This document shows positions 7,839 to 15,949 of a stretch of DNA of 37,723 nucleotides, one piece after another. Location: IMG/VR virus record IMGVR_UViG_3300003690_000155, positions 1,216-38,938 of that record; one strand, 5' to 3'. Below the pieces are notes generated by a model that saw nothing but the letters and a program-made list of their open reading frames with translations, was not told where the DNA came from and did not search any database. The position numbers were made by a program, and so were the translations under genes. The DNA is from a virus. Every line of letters starts with the position of its first letter. The stretch's first letter is position 1.

Positions 7839-8375
7839 ATGTTATTCGTATTATTATTGTTTTCTTGTTTGGACACTACAGGAGATTCCTTACATTTTTT
7901 AACTGCCAATACTTACGAAGTATTTGCACTTGGGAAACCGAAACAAACAGGCACATGGAGATTACCACCCTTGGTAAAGATTTGCAAAGAATTAAAGATT
8001 TCTCATACTAGAGTTCAAATAGCTATTGCTTATTGGCGCAACAGTGGTTATGAGTTTCATGATATAATATATAATTATGATTCTCCCGAATGTCTTGGAG
8101 CGGATTACGGGAGTGGAATAATAATAACTGGGGGAAACCAGGATTTAGCGGAAGATTTATTGGCAGTAACGCGCACTTCGGTCAACACCGCTACTAAATA
8201 TATTGTGAGAGCAAAAATCTTTATAAGACAAAAACATGTGAACCGTCCCCGAGTATTAGAGCACGAAATAGGCCATGCTTTGGGATGGAAACATTATCCA
8301 CAGAATATGCATATAATGCATCCAGAGTGGGAAAAAGGCGGCCATTACAATAATGGCATGATAAAAAAAGACTAA
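7839..8375 (+). CDS. Metzincin/matrixin-like zinc metalloprotease, predicted lipoprotein
   Basis: 178 residues. The C-terminal part has the full metzincin zinc motif HEIGHALGWKH (HExxHxxGxxH) followed after a few residues by NMHIMHP, a good candidate for the Met-turn. The N-terminus MLFVLLLFSC has a hydrophobic run ending in a lipobox-like LFSC, suggesting export and lipid anchoring, though the signal is short and lacks a basic start. It follows the endolysin, so a role in envelope breakdown or cleaving a surface or virion protein is plausible but inferred. The ribosome-binding site is weak. A perfect 7-bp inverted repeat lies inside its 3' end. Confidence 0.7.
   Translation: MLFVLLLFSCLDTTGDSLHFLTANTYEVFALGKPKQTGTWRLPPLVKICKELKISHTRVQIAIAYWRNSGYEFHDIIYNYDSPECLGADYGSGIIITGGNQDLAEDLLAVTRTSVNTATKYIVRAKIFIRQKHVNRPRVLEHEIGHALGWKHYPQNMHIMHPEWEKGGHYNNGMIKKD
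8341..8357 (+). repeat. Perfect inverted repeat upstream of iscU
   Basis: GCCATTA-CAA-TAATGGC can form a 7-bp hairpin within the last codons of the metalloprotease gene, about 43 nt before iscU. No T-run follows, so it is not a standard terminator; a role in mRNA processing or iscU control is possible. Confidence 0.4.
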
Positions 8376-8399
8376 AAGGATATATATAAAGGAGAAATT

Positions 8400-8786
8400 A
8401 TGGCGTATTCAAATAAAGTTGTAGATCATTTTCAAAACCCACAGAATGTGGGCTCTATGGATAAGAGCGATCCCTCTGTTGGCACAGGATTGGTAGGTGC
8501 TCCAGCATGTGGGGATGTAATGAAACTACAATTAAAAATTAATGATGATGGTATTATTGAAGATGCGAAGTTTAAAACATTTGGATGTGGTTCCGCAATT
8601 GCATCTAGTTCGTTAATTACAACTTTGGTTAAGGGGAAGAATATCACAGAAGCAGAGATCCTTACTAACGCAGATATTGCAGTAGAACTGTGCCTACCCC
8701 CTGTTAAAATACACTGCTCCGTGCTGGCGGAAGATGCCGTTAAGGCAGCAATTAAGGATTATAGGGAAAAAAATGACAAAAAATGA
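8400..8786 (+). CDS. iscU: Iron-sulphur cluster scaffold IscU
   Basis: 128 residues, the same length as bacterial IscU and alignable without gaps from memory (MAYSNKVVDHFQNPQNVGSM at the start). The three cluster Cys (C37 in APACGD, C63 in FGCGSA, C106 in IHC), the conserved D39 and H105, and the chaperone-binding LPPVK at 99-103 are all present. IscU builds [2Fe-2S] clusters using sulphur from IscS; no IscS is seen here, so the host enzyme would be used. AAAGGAG precedes the ATG. It overlaps the Nfu gene by 14 nt. The close likeness to cellular IscU points to capture from a bacterium. Confidence 0.95.
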   Translation: MAYSNKVVDHFQNPQNVGSMDKSDPSVGTGLVGAPACGDVMKLQLKINDDGIIEDAKFKTFGCGSAIASSSLITTLVKGKNITEAEILTNADIAVELCLPPVKIHCSVLAEDAVKAAIKDYREKNDKK

Positions 8787-9039
8787 TATTCAAGAAATTA
8801 TTGATGAAGAAATTAATCCTGGGTTAGCAATGCACGGTGGTTATATTTCAATTCATAATTTTGATGAAAAGCATAAATCTTTAAAGCTGCAGATGGGCGG
8901 AGGGTGCCATGGCTGCGCATCATCAAAAGCAACGATGATGCTTGGAGTTGAAAGACATTTTAGGGAAATATTCCCAGATATTGGAGAAATTGAAGATGTC
9001 ACAGATCATATGACAGGTGAAACTCCATACTTCGTTTGA
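8773..9039 (+). CDS. Nfu-type (NifU C-terminal domain) iron-sulphur carrier
   Basis: 88 residues from the ATG at 8773, which overlaps the end of iscU by 14 nt. It is a stand-alone Nfu domain: helix DIQEIIDEEINPGLAMHGGY, then GGGCHGCASS with the CxxC pair (C45, C48) that holds a [4Fe-4S] cluster between two monomers. Nfu proteins deliver clusters from the scaffold to target enzymes. The NfuA N-terminal degenerate A-type domain is absent. It is clustered with iscU and an A-type carrier remnant. Confidence 0.88.
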   Translation: MTKNDIQEIIDEEINPGLAMHGGYISIHNFDEKHKSLKLQMGGGCHGCASSKATMMLGVERHFREIFPDIGEIEDVTDHMTGETPYFV

Positions 9040-9049
9040 GGAACAACAG

Positions 9050-9327
9050 ATGGCGATAACAATAACAGAAAAAGCAAAAACTAAAATTAAATCTTTGCTC
9101 ACTCAGCGTCAAACTCCACATCATTATCTTCGTATAGGATTGGAAGGAGGAGGATGTTCGGGCTTTATGTATAAGTATGAATTTGCCGAACAGCAGATAT
9201 AAAATCTTATTTATTTCTAAATGGGATGGAAATAGATTATGAAGAAGATCTATTAAAATCTGGGTTGGTGTTTAATGCTCCAAAGGCCAAGAGAGCATGC
9301 GGTTGCGGTGAATCAATTTCATTTTAA
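9050..9327 (+). pseudogene. iscA: A-type Fe-S carrier (IscA/HesB-like), frameshifted and internally shortened
   Basis: The first frame from ATG 9050 encodes MAITITEKAKTKIKSLL... up to GGGCSGFMYKYEF, carrying the first conserved Cys of the family, and stops at 9202 after 50 residues. The missing C-terminus appears in the -1 frame: LNGMEIDYEEDLLKSG (from about 9217), then the CGCG pair and ESISF, ending at 9327. Relative to the usual ~105 residues, about 14 codons of the middle are also missing. No slippery heptamer is visible at the junction, so this looks like a damaged gene or a sequence error rather than programmed frameshifting. Confidence 0.75.
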
Positions 9328-10205
9328 TGATATTTGAATATGATAAAATAGTTATTGGAAGTAATTTGAAAGCAGTTTTGTTTGCTTTTAATAACCAGAT
9401 GCCGCTAATATTCTCTCATCCTGAGCGTCCATTTCGGTTCGATTACTTCAAGCCTGATTTAGATTTTTCTTCCTTAAAACTAGAGAACACCGAAAAAAAT
9501 TTCCAGGCCTTTGGCGAGATTTTGACTTTTGGAATAGCGAAGGAAGAGCTATGGGAGCGTCTTCTTTTTTTCTTGTCTCTTGATGGAAAAGTCCCTTTTT
9601 CTAACTTATGTAAAAGCATGAGATTAGAGGAGAATAAAGTTATATGTTCGAACGAGTACTCAAAAATCGCCCAAATAAATTTTAATACGTGCTATTATTT
9701 TGGTGATGAAAATTGTTTTGGTCTAAAAAAGAAAACACTTGCGAACGATGATTATATATGTTATGATTGGATAGCATTCAATCGAGGAGGGAAGCACGAC
9801 ATTGATTATATTCGACTGGAAGACGACTTCGTTAACGAAGTATGGTTCTATCCATCTGATAGAATTGATGGCAACACTCCCGTGAAGGATGCATGCGTTG
9901 TCTCAAGAATTAAAGAAGAAGATATCTTAGACTTTGATTTTTCTGAGACAATGGCAAGATTTAAACTAATTTCCGAAATGGAAACCAGAGGAATGAAAGG
10001 AGTATTTAATGGTTATGGACCAAATGGAAAACCCAAATATTATAAATTTAGAACAACATCTATCTCCAGAACAAAACGTAAGGAGAAAGGTGCGTCGTGG
10101 GAGAAACAGGATGACATCAAGATACCAGAAGTTGAAGAAGAAGATTTACTCAGAGATTTACATCCGGCTAGTTTGGCCTACGATAGATTTTTGAGGCATT
10201 TTTGA
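9327..10205 (+). CDS. Conserved-looking phage protein of unknown function
   Basis: 292 residues; family not recognised. The N-terminus (EYDKIVIGSNLKAVLFAFNN) is hydrophobic in a beta-alpha pattern that superficially resembles a nucleotide-binding start, but the GxGxxG signature is absent. A basic stretch at residues ~240-260 (SRTKRKEKGASW) precedes an acidic C-terminus. It overlaps the iscA remnant by 1 nt and the next gene by 4 nt and runs directly into the polymerase genes, so a replication-associated role is possible but not shown. Confidence 0.6.
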   Translation: MIFEYDKIVIGSNLKAVLFAFNNQMPLIFSHPERPFRFDYFKPDLDFSSLKLENTEKNFQAFGEILTFGIAKEELWERLLFFLSLDGKVPFSNLCKSMRLEENKVICSNEYSKIAQINFNTCYYFGDENCFGLKKKTLANDDYICYDWIAFNRGGKHDIDYIRLEDDFVNEVWFYPSDRIDGNTPVKDACVVSRIKEEDILDFDFSETMARFKLISEMETRGMKGVFNGYGPNGKPKYYKFRTTSISRTKRKEKGASWEKQDDIKIPEVEEEDLLRDLHPASLAYDRFLRHF

Positions 10206-11092
10206 CAGCTATTCCCCGCCATTCTCACTTGGCCGGCATTATTCCAGTAGCAAATCTTAAGACAGATTTCGATATGGATATTCCGGCCATCATGATGCCT
10301 GTGGATGCTGGCTATACAGCTATTCAAAAGGCAGTTTTTGAATGTGCTATAGCCGGCTGTCAAACTATCTGGATTGTGGCAAATGATGATCTGGCACCCA
10401 TCGTCAGAAAGAGAGTGGGGGAGTGGGTATACGACCCTGTTTATTATTCTCGAAAATTCACCAAATTTTATCAGGGCGTAAGAAAGGAAATTCCTATTTA
10501 CTATATGCCGGTTCATCCAAAAGATCGCGACCGTCGCGACTCTTATGGGTGGGGGGCTTTATATGGTATTCTGGCTGCTTGGAAGGTAGCCTATAAAATA
10601 TCTAAGTGGCTGTTGCCTGATAAGTATTATATTACTTTCCCCATGTCAGCGTATGACATTTATAGCTTGAGAGAGCACAGGATTGAAATCTCCAGTATGA
10701 AAGAAAACTTTTTCCTAACACACGATGACAAAACAGTAAAAGACAACGTACCGCTTGCCTTTACTATGTTTGGAAAAGACTTTAAAGCCTGTCGCAACGC
10801 AGTAAACAAAAAGACAACCAGAACATTTGTTAATCCCCCGCCGGGCGAAATGCCGTCAGAGAAGCTACCGCTGGAAGAACGATGGTCAGCACGGCATTTT
10901 GACTTTAAAGACGTATTCGGAGAGGTGGAGGAAAAGGGTGCGACACGCCTTGAATTGGAGTGGTTCTATGATCTCTCTAAGTGGCGAGAATACTGTAGCT
11001 TTTTAGGTTCAGAAAATATTATAAAAAAGCCAGAAGAAGGCTTGACACAGACACATAAACATAGTAAAATAGCATATGAGGTTGAGGAATGA
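10202..11092 (+). CDS. Putative nucleotidyltransferase-fold protein of unknown function
   Basis: 296 residues from a TTG start that overlaps the previous stop. The first 120 residues (PAIMMPVDAGYTAIQKAVFE, then CQTIWIVANDDL) have the strand-helix-strand order of GT-A-type sugar nucleotidyltransferases, and GWGALYGILAAWKVAY could be the nucleotide-binding helix region. The canonical GGxGTR-type loop is absent, so the call is tentative. It overlaps the polymerase gene by 4 nt, so the two are coupled. Function in DNA modification or replication is only a guess. Confidence 0.45.
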   Translation: MTAIPRHSHLAGIIPVANLKTDFDMDIPAIMMPVDAGYTAIQKAVFECAIAGCQTIWIVANDDLAPIVRKRVGEWVYDPVYYSRKFTKFYQGVRKEIPIYYMPVHPKDRDRRDSYGWGALYGILAAWKVAYKISKWLLPDKYYITFPMSAYDIYSLREHRIEISSMKENFFLTHDDKTVKDNVPLAFTMFGKDFKACRNAVNKKTTRTFVNPPPGEMPSEKLPLEERWSARHFDFKDVFGEVEEKGATRLELEWFYDLSKWREYCSFLGSENIIKKPEEGLTQTHKHSKIAYEVEE

Positions 11093-11529
11093 AAGAAATT
11101 AAATTTGTTGGGCTGCATGCCCATAGTGTTGCGGGTTCTATTTTTGATGCCATTGGGTATCCACAAGCGCATATGGACTTCGCGTATGAGAATGGCAGTG
11201 ATGCCTTGGCGCTCACAGATCATGGCAATATGAATGGGCTAGCGTATCAGGTATTACACGCCAAAAAGATGCAGGCGGAAGGTAAAGACTTCAAACCTAT
11301 CTTTGGTTGTGAGGCATATTTTATCCCATCCATCTCAGAATGGCGCGAAGAGTACACCAAGGCGATGGAAGACAAGAAGAAGGCTCGTGCCATTAAGGCA
11401 GACAAGGCGTCAGGCGCCACTGTAGAGGACGAGGGCGCGAGCAAAAGGACACAAGATGTCCTGCGTAGGCGTAGACATTTGATCCTGTTAGGAGGGCGCG
11501 AGCAAAAGGACACAAGATGTCCTGCGTAG
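11089..11529 (+). CDS. dnaE: DNA polymerase III alpha (DnaE-type), N-terminal PHP fragment
   Basis: The first 127 or so residues are the PHP domain of a C-family polymerase: FVGLHAHSVAGSIFDAIG, LTDHGNMNG and FGCEAYF hold the PHP metal ligands. Translation then enters a duplicated 61-bp block and goes out of frame (tail GREQKDTRCPA) to stop at 11529. Removing one copy of the block joins it in frame to the large downstream reading frame. As it stands this would be a 146-residue fragment without polymerase activity. An alternative is that the duplication is an assembly artefact and the gene is intact (11089-14566). Confidence 0.8.
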   Translation: MKEIKFVGLHAHSVAGSIFDAIGYPQAHMDFAYENGSDALALTDHGNMNGLAYQVLHAKKMQAEGKDFKPIFGCEAYFIPSISEWREEYTKAMEDKKKARAIKADKASGATVEDEGASKRTQDVLRRRRHLILLGGREQKDTRCPA

Positions 11530-11552
11530 GCGTAGACATTTGATCCTGTTAG
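11431..11552 (+). repeat. Exact 61-bp tandem duplication inside dnaE
   Basis: Bases 11431-11491 and 11492-11552 are identical (both begin GAGGGCGCGAGCAAAAGG and end GATCCTGTTAG). Since 61 is not a multiple of three, the second copy shifts the reading frame. One copy alone gives the continuous DnaE sequence HLILLAMNQEGLNNLFKL. Confidence 0.95.
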
Positions 11553-14500
11553 CGATGAACCAGGAGGGCTTAAATAACCTCTTTAAATTGATCTCCGAGA
11601 GCTATAAATCCGAGAATTTTTATCGGTATCCTCGCGTGGATTACGCGCTGCTGGAGAAGTATGGAGAAGGCATCATTGCTGCCTCTGCTTGTCTGGGCGG
11701 CGTCTATGCGGGTAACTTCTGGGAGAACCGTGAGGAAGGCGATGAAGCTGTGTTAGGCGCAATGCGCGAGACAAGTAGGCGTATGACTGAGATCTTTGGA
11801 GATCGCTGGTACGCAGAGCTTCAATGGAACAACATTAAGGAACAACACCAACTGAATCAATATATTATTCAGACTGCTAAAGAGTTTGACATTGGACTGA
11901 TTTCGACAGCCGATAGTCATTACCCCAACCCTGACGCTTGGAAGGATCGCGAGCTTTACAAGCGTCTTGGTTGGCTTGGCAAGGGAACCCCAAAGTGGGC
12001 GGACAGTACGGATCTGCCTGCGGGCGTAGAAGAGATTGGTTATGAACTGTATCCAAAGAACGGAAATCAAATGTGGGATTCTTATAAACAATACTCTGAA
12101 GAGTACGATTACGATGATGAGTTGGTTTTAAATTCTATTACAGAAACGCATCGGATTGCCCATGAGCGCATTGATGCGTTTTTGCCGGATAATACTGTTA
12201 GATTGCCTGATTTTGTGGTGCCAGCAGGGATGACAGCCACTCAGGCGTTGGTAAAGCTTTCTATGGACGGCATCAAGGAGTTAGGTTTCCTTTACAATAA
12301 CGAGTACCTCAGCCGGCTTAAGTACGAACTCAAGGTTATTGATGATCGCGGCTTCTCTAAGTACTTCCTTACCATGAAGGCGATTTCTGATCGTGCGCTT
12401 AGTTCGATGCTCACGAGCCCAGGACGAGGATCCGCTGCAGGTTCGTTGGTAGCCTACGTATTGAACATCACACAGATCGATCCTATTAAATATGATTTGC
12501 TGTTCTCTCGTTTCCTTCGAGCAGATGCGACAGACTACCCAGACATCGATTATGACGTAGCAGATCCGATGGCCTTGAAGGAAGCGCTGATTGAAGAGTG
12601 GGGCGAGGATACCGTTGCGCCCATCTCTAACTGGAACACGCTGCAGTTACGTTCACTAATTAAAGACATTTCAAAGTTGTACGGTATTCCTTTCACTGAA
12701 GTTAATAATGTAACAGGCAAGATGATCTACGAGGCTACGCCCGAAGCTAAACGCCGTCATGGGATTAAGTCTGGTGTATACGCTCCTACGTGGCAAGAGG
12801 TAATGGAGTTTAGTTCATCTCTACAGGAGTTTTTAAATGCCTACCCGGAAGTTAAGACGCATGTTGAGGCCCTAGTTGGGCAGGTACGTAGTTGCTCGCG
12901 TCACGCTGGTGGCGTGGTGGTTGCGGAGAATCTAGATCGATATATGCCGCTGATTAACTCTGGTGGTGTGCGACAGACACCGTGGAGCGAAGGACAGAAC
13001 GTTCGACACTTGGAGCCGATGGGGTTCATTAAGTTTGATATCTTGGGGCTCTCCACTCTTAAGATGATTGAGGAGTGCATCCGACATATTTTGAAGCGTC
13101 ATGAAGGCATAGCAGATCCTACGTTTGAAGACGTAAAGGCATATTATAACAACAACCTGCATCCAGATGTTATTAACTTGGACGATCAGAAAGTGTATGA
13201 AGATATCTTTCACGCAGGCAAGTGGGCTGGTATCTTCCAGTTCACAGAGCCAGGATCGCAGAAGTTCTGTAAGAGAGTAAAGCCGAGAAACATTATTGAC
13301 ATCTCCGCTGTTACTTCCATCTTCCGTCCTGGCCCGCTAGCGGCTAACGTACATGACGACTTTATGGAAGCACGAGAGCACCCACACCGCATCACCTATC
13401 TTACGGATGAGGTGCGGGAGATTACGGAGGAAACATATGGTTTCCTGATCTTCCAGGAACAGATCGCCAAGATCGCCCATACGTTGGGTAAGGATCTGTC
13501 TTTGGACGAGGGAAATAAACTACGCAAACTTTTAACCAAGAAGGGAACAGGAAAGGGAAGCGAAGCAAAGAGAAAGATTTATGACAAGTTCATCGCAGGA
13601 TGCGAAGAAAAAGGAATTAGCAAGGATAGCACGCAAACTTTATGGAATAACTTTGAATACTTTTCAGGTTACGGTTTTAACAAGTCTCATGCTGTTTCCT
13701 ATAGTATGTTGTCTTATCAGTGCGCTTTCCTATTTGCATATTATCCAGTAGAATGGTTAGCAGCGTTCTTGGATAAAGAACCAGAGAGCAGAAAAGAAAA
13801 GGCAATCAACATTGCTAAGAAGTACGGATATAACATTGAGCCGCTGGACATTAATAAGTCGGGCGTTATCTGGGAGATCAGTGAGGATGGCAAGACTCTG
13901 ATTCAGCCGCTTACCTCTATCAAGGGGCTGGGGATGGCAGCGATTGAACAGATACTCAATAACCGTCCTTTTACAAACGCAGAAGATCTTCTCTTTAAAG
14001 AAGGGGTGGCATATGGTAAGTTAAACAAGAAGTCCTTGGACGCTTTGTGTCGAGGGGGAGCGCTAGATAACTTGATTGATGATAGGTTCACTGGCATGAA
14101 GCATTTTTGGTCTGCTTGTATCGTAGAGCGCCCAAAGAACACAAAGAAGCTAGCCGAGAATATGGAACTGTATCGTCCCGAGGGACATTTTAGCGAAGAA
14201 GAAATTATTCAATTTAGAACAGAGCTTACTGGAGTTTTCCCTTTGAATCTCGTGGTAAATGATGATATGCTGAAGAGATTGAGCGACAAATATATTCCGC
14301 CGATTTCAGAATTCGATAGTTTGTTGAATGTGTGTTGGTTTATTCCACGCAAGATTACGCCGAAGAAGACCAAGAACGGTAAAGATTACTGGATTGTAGA
14401 AGTTATCGATAGCAACAATGAACAGACAAGAATCCGTTGTTGGGGAGTTAAACCAGAGAAGGATAAGATCTCGCTTAATAAGCCATACATGGCAAAGCTT

Positions 14501-14566
14501 AAATATGACGAACAGTGGGGGTTTTCTACTTATGCGATTGGGAGAACATTCAAATTATTAGGATAA
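11540..14566 (+). CDS. dnaE: DNA polymerase III alpha (DnaE-type), polymerase body
   Basis: 1008 residues carrying the rest of the C-family polymerase. Visible are the end of the PHP domain (STADSHYP), the nucleotide-binding loop (SPGRGSAAGSLVAYVLNIT), the catalytic palm Asp pair (YPDIDYDV), the third Asp region (IKFDILGLSTL), SRHAGGVVVAE, FRPGPLA, GYGFNKSHAVSYSMLSYQ, a helix-hairpin-helix (LTSIKGLGMAAIEQI) and a C-terminal OB-fold (YWIVEVIDSNNEQTRIRCWG). All polymerase residues look intact. The start here is nominal: a TTG in the duplicated block with no convincing ribosome-binding site. In an undamaged gene it would be fused to the PHP fragment upstream (about 1137 residues). It would be the phage replicative polymerase. 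Confidence 0.92.
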   Translation: MILLAMNQEGLNNLFKLISESYKSENFYRYPRVDYALLEKYGEGIIAASACLGGVYAGNFWENREEGDEAVLGAMRETSRRMTEIFGDRWYAELQWNNIKEQHQLNQYIIQTAKEFDIGLISTADSHYPNPDAWKDRELYKRLGWLGKGTPKWADSTDLPAGVEEIGYELYPKNGNQMWDSYKQYSEEYDYDDELVLNSITETHRIAHERIDAFLPDNTVRLPDFVVPAGMTATQALVKLSMDGIKELGFLYNNEYLSRLKYELKVIDDRGFSKYFLTMKAISDRALSSMLTSPGRGSAAGSLVAYVLNITQIDPIKYDLLFSRFLRADATDYPDIDYDVADPMALKEALIEEWGEDTVAPISNWNTLQLRSLIKDISKLYGIPFTEVNNVTGKMIYEATPEAKRRHGIKSGVYAPTWQEVMEFSSSLQEFLNAYPEVKTHVEALVGQVRSCSRHAGGVVVAENLDRYMPLINSGGVRQTPWSEGQNVRHLEPMGFIKFDILGLSTLKMIEECIRHILKRHEGIADPTFEDVKAYYNNNLHPDVINLDDQKVYEDIFHAGKWAGIFQFTEPGSQKFCKRVKPRNIIDISAVTSIFRPGPLAANVHDDFMEAREHPHRITYLTDEVREITEETYGFLIFQEQIAKIAHTLGKDLSLDEGNKLRKLLTKKGTGKGSEAKRKIYDKFIAGCEEKGISKDSTQTLWNNFEYFSGYGFNKSHAVSYSMLSYQCAFLFAYYPVEWLAAFLDKEPESRKEKAINIAKKYGYNIEPLDINKSGVIWEISEDGKTLIQPLTSIKGLGMAAIEQILNNRPFTNAEDLLFKEGVAYGKLNKKSLDALCRGGALDNLIDDRFTGMKHFWSACIVERPKNTKKLAENMELYRPEGHFSEEEIIQFRTELTGVFPLNLVVNDDMLKRLSDKYIPPISEFDSLLNVCWFIPRKITPKKTKNGKDYWIVEVIDSNNEQTRIRCWGVKPEKDKISLNKPYMAKLKYDEQWGFSTYAIGRTFKLLG

Positions 14567-14572
14567 AACAAA

Positions 14573-15178
14573 ATGAATATAATTAAATATTTTAGTCCAC
14601 TTTTAAAAGAACAGGAGTTGGTCGAAGACTTACCTGTTATTATTCGTGTAAGAAAGTTTGATGAGGATTCTGCCAATGAATTCTCTACGCAGATGAGCAA
14701 AGCACAAAACACAGGACAGCCAGTGATTCCGATTATAATTGATAGCTACGGTGGACAAGTATATTCATTGATGTCGATGATATCCGATGTTAGACATTCC
14801 AAAATACCAGTTGCCACTATTATACAAGGGAAGGCGATGTCTTGTGGTGCTGTACTTGCAAGCTTTGGAACCGAAGGTAAAAGGTATATGGATGCAGACG
14901 CCACCGTAATGATTCACGACGTTAGTTCAATGATGGAGGGCAAAGTTGAAGAGCTTAAAGCAGACGCAAACGAGGCAGAAAGATTAAACAAAAAGATTTT
15001 TTATATGATGGCAGAGAACTGCGGAAAAGAAGAAAATCATTTTTTAGATATTATTCATCAGAGAGGACACGCTGACTGGTACCTCGCGCCACATGAATGC
15101 AGGCGCCACAACTTAGTTAATCATTTACATGTTCCAACTTTAAACATTAACGTTAAAGTTGAATTTAAATTCGAATAA
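14573..15178 (+). CDS. clpP: ClpP-like ATP-dependent serine protease subunit (first copy)
   Basis: 201 residues, normal ClpP length. The catalytic triad can be seen: S90 in GKAMSCGAVLASFG, H115 in TVMIHDVSS and D168 in HADWYLAP. The hydrophobic-groove strand IPIIIDSYGGQVYSLMSMI is also typical. ClpP forms tetradecameric chambers fed by a Clp ATPase; no such ATPase is in this window. In phages it may process virion proteins or alter host proteolysis. It follows the polymerase after 6 nt. A second, divergent ClpP lies 5 kb downstream. Confidence 0.85.
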   Translation: MNIIKYFSPLLKEQELVEDLPVIIRVRKFDEDSANEFSTQMSKAQNTGQPVIPIIIDSYGGQVYSLMSMISDVRHSKIPVATIIQGKAMSCGAVLASFGTEGKRYMDADATVMIHDVSSMMEGKVEELKADANEAERLNKKIFYMMAENCGKEENHFLDIIHQRGHADWYLAPHECRRHNLVNHLHVPTLNINVKVEFKFE

Positions 15179-15181
15179 CAC

Positions 15182-15210
15182 TTGACACGGCCATCTCAGT
15201 CTGGTATATT
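15182..15210 (+). promoter_or_regulatory. Sigma-70-type promoter of the dut/dam/guaB-like operon
   Basis: TTGACA (15182-15187) and TATATT (15205-15210) with a 17-bp spacer, 22 nt before an AAAGGAGG-led ATG. The tightly overlapping genes from 15232 to 18665 could be one transcript from here. Confidence 0.75.
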
Positions 15211-15231
15211 AATAATACAAAAGGAGGCTAC

Positions 15232-15495
15232 ATGGCCACAACAAACAAGGAAAAAGATCGTTATATTTTGGAATATGTTCGATCACTAAACGCCATCGAA
15301 GAAGCGATGGAACCATATAAGGAGCAGAAGAGAGAACTTCGTAAGGAGTTCCGTGACAATGGGTGGTTGTCCACCGACGAGATCCGCACTGCCGTTAAGG
15401 CATATCGTTTTATGAAGAGCGAATTGAACGTCGATGAATTCTATGATGCTTATAATCTCATTCTGAATAAGAAGAGGAAGAGCAATGCTGCTTGA
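15232..15495 (+). CDS. Small helical protein of unknown function
   Basis: 87 residues, strongly charged and predicted mostly helical (YVRSLNAIEEAMEPYKEQKR, then RELRKEFRDNGWLSTDEI). A coiled coil followed by a short helical tail is reminiscent of GapR-like DNA-binding proteins, but the match is not strong enough to name. It has a strong AAGGAGG, is first in the operon behind a clear promoter, and overlaps the dUTPase start by 11 nt. Confidence 0.6.
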   Translation: MATTNKEKDRYILEYVRSLNAIEEAMEPYKEQKRELRKEFRDNGWLSTDEIRTAVKAYRFMKSELNVDEFYDAYNLILNKKRKSNAA

Positions 15496-15949
15496 GTATT
15501 CAATGGTTCATCCGTTGGCTATTCATCCTACGCGTGGTCACCCATCGGATGCCGGGTTGGATGTGTACTATTCACCGCCCCCTAATGGTGAACACTTACC
15601 AGCGTCTTTGGCACCAGGGGAGAGCAAGGTTCTCCCTACTGGCTTGAGATTTGGAGTACCGCACGGATACATGTTAGAGGTTAAAAACCGTTCTAGCGTG
15701 GCGGCAAAGCGAAGCTTGTTGGTGGGCGCGTGTGTCATTGATTCAGGTTATGATGGAGAAGTGTTTATTAATCTTCATAATGTAGGAAATGTGACACAAA
15801 CCGTTGAAGCAGGCACGAAGATTGCACAAGTCGTGATGGTGCCTGTAGTACATTTTAGAGCAGTAGAGCGAAAAGATGGCGAATTATATGAATATCCAAT
15901 TACAATGAGCACCAGAGGCGCGGCAACACTAGGGAGTACAAATGAATAA
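15485..15949 (+). CDS. dut: dUTP diphosphatase (trimeric dUTPase)
   Basis: 154 residues. All five family motifs appear in order: DAGLDVY, NRSSVA (PRSSxA in most), VIDSGYDGEV with the uracil-contacting Tyr, KIAQVVMVP, and the C-terminal phosphate loop STRGAATLGSTN. It hydrolyses dUTP to dUMP and PPi, keeping uracil out of DNA and feeding thymidylate synthesis; it pairs with the deaminase gene at 1508. It overlaps both neighbours (11 and 8 nt), which supports an operon. A longer insert after motif 1 (PPPNGEHLPASLAPGES) is unremarkable. Confidence 0.93.
   Translation: MLLEYSMVHPLAIHPTRGHPSDAGLDVYYSPPPNGEHLPASLAPGESKVLPTGLRFGVPHGYMLEVKNRSSVAAKRSLLVGACVIDSGYDGEVFINLHNVGNVTQTVEAGTKIAQVVMVPVVHFRAVERKDGELYEYPITMSTRGAATLGSTNE

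Noticed and set aside
9190-9230. Programmed frameshift in iscA
   Set aside because: No slippery heptamer or downstream structure was seen and about 14 codons are missing as well, which frameshifting would not explain.
11431-11552. Intein or intron splitting dnaE
   Set aside because: The inserted material is simply a second copy of the preceding 61 bp, with no intein or intron features.
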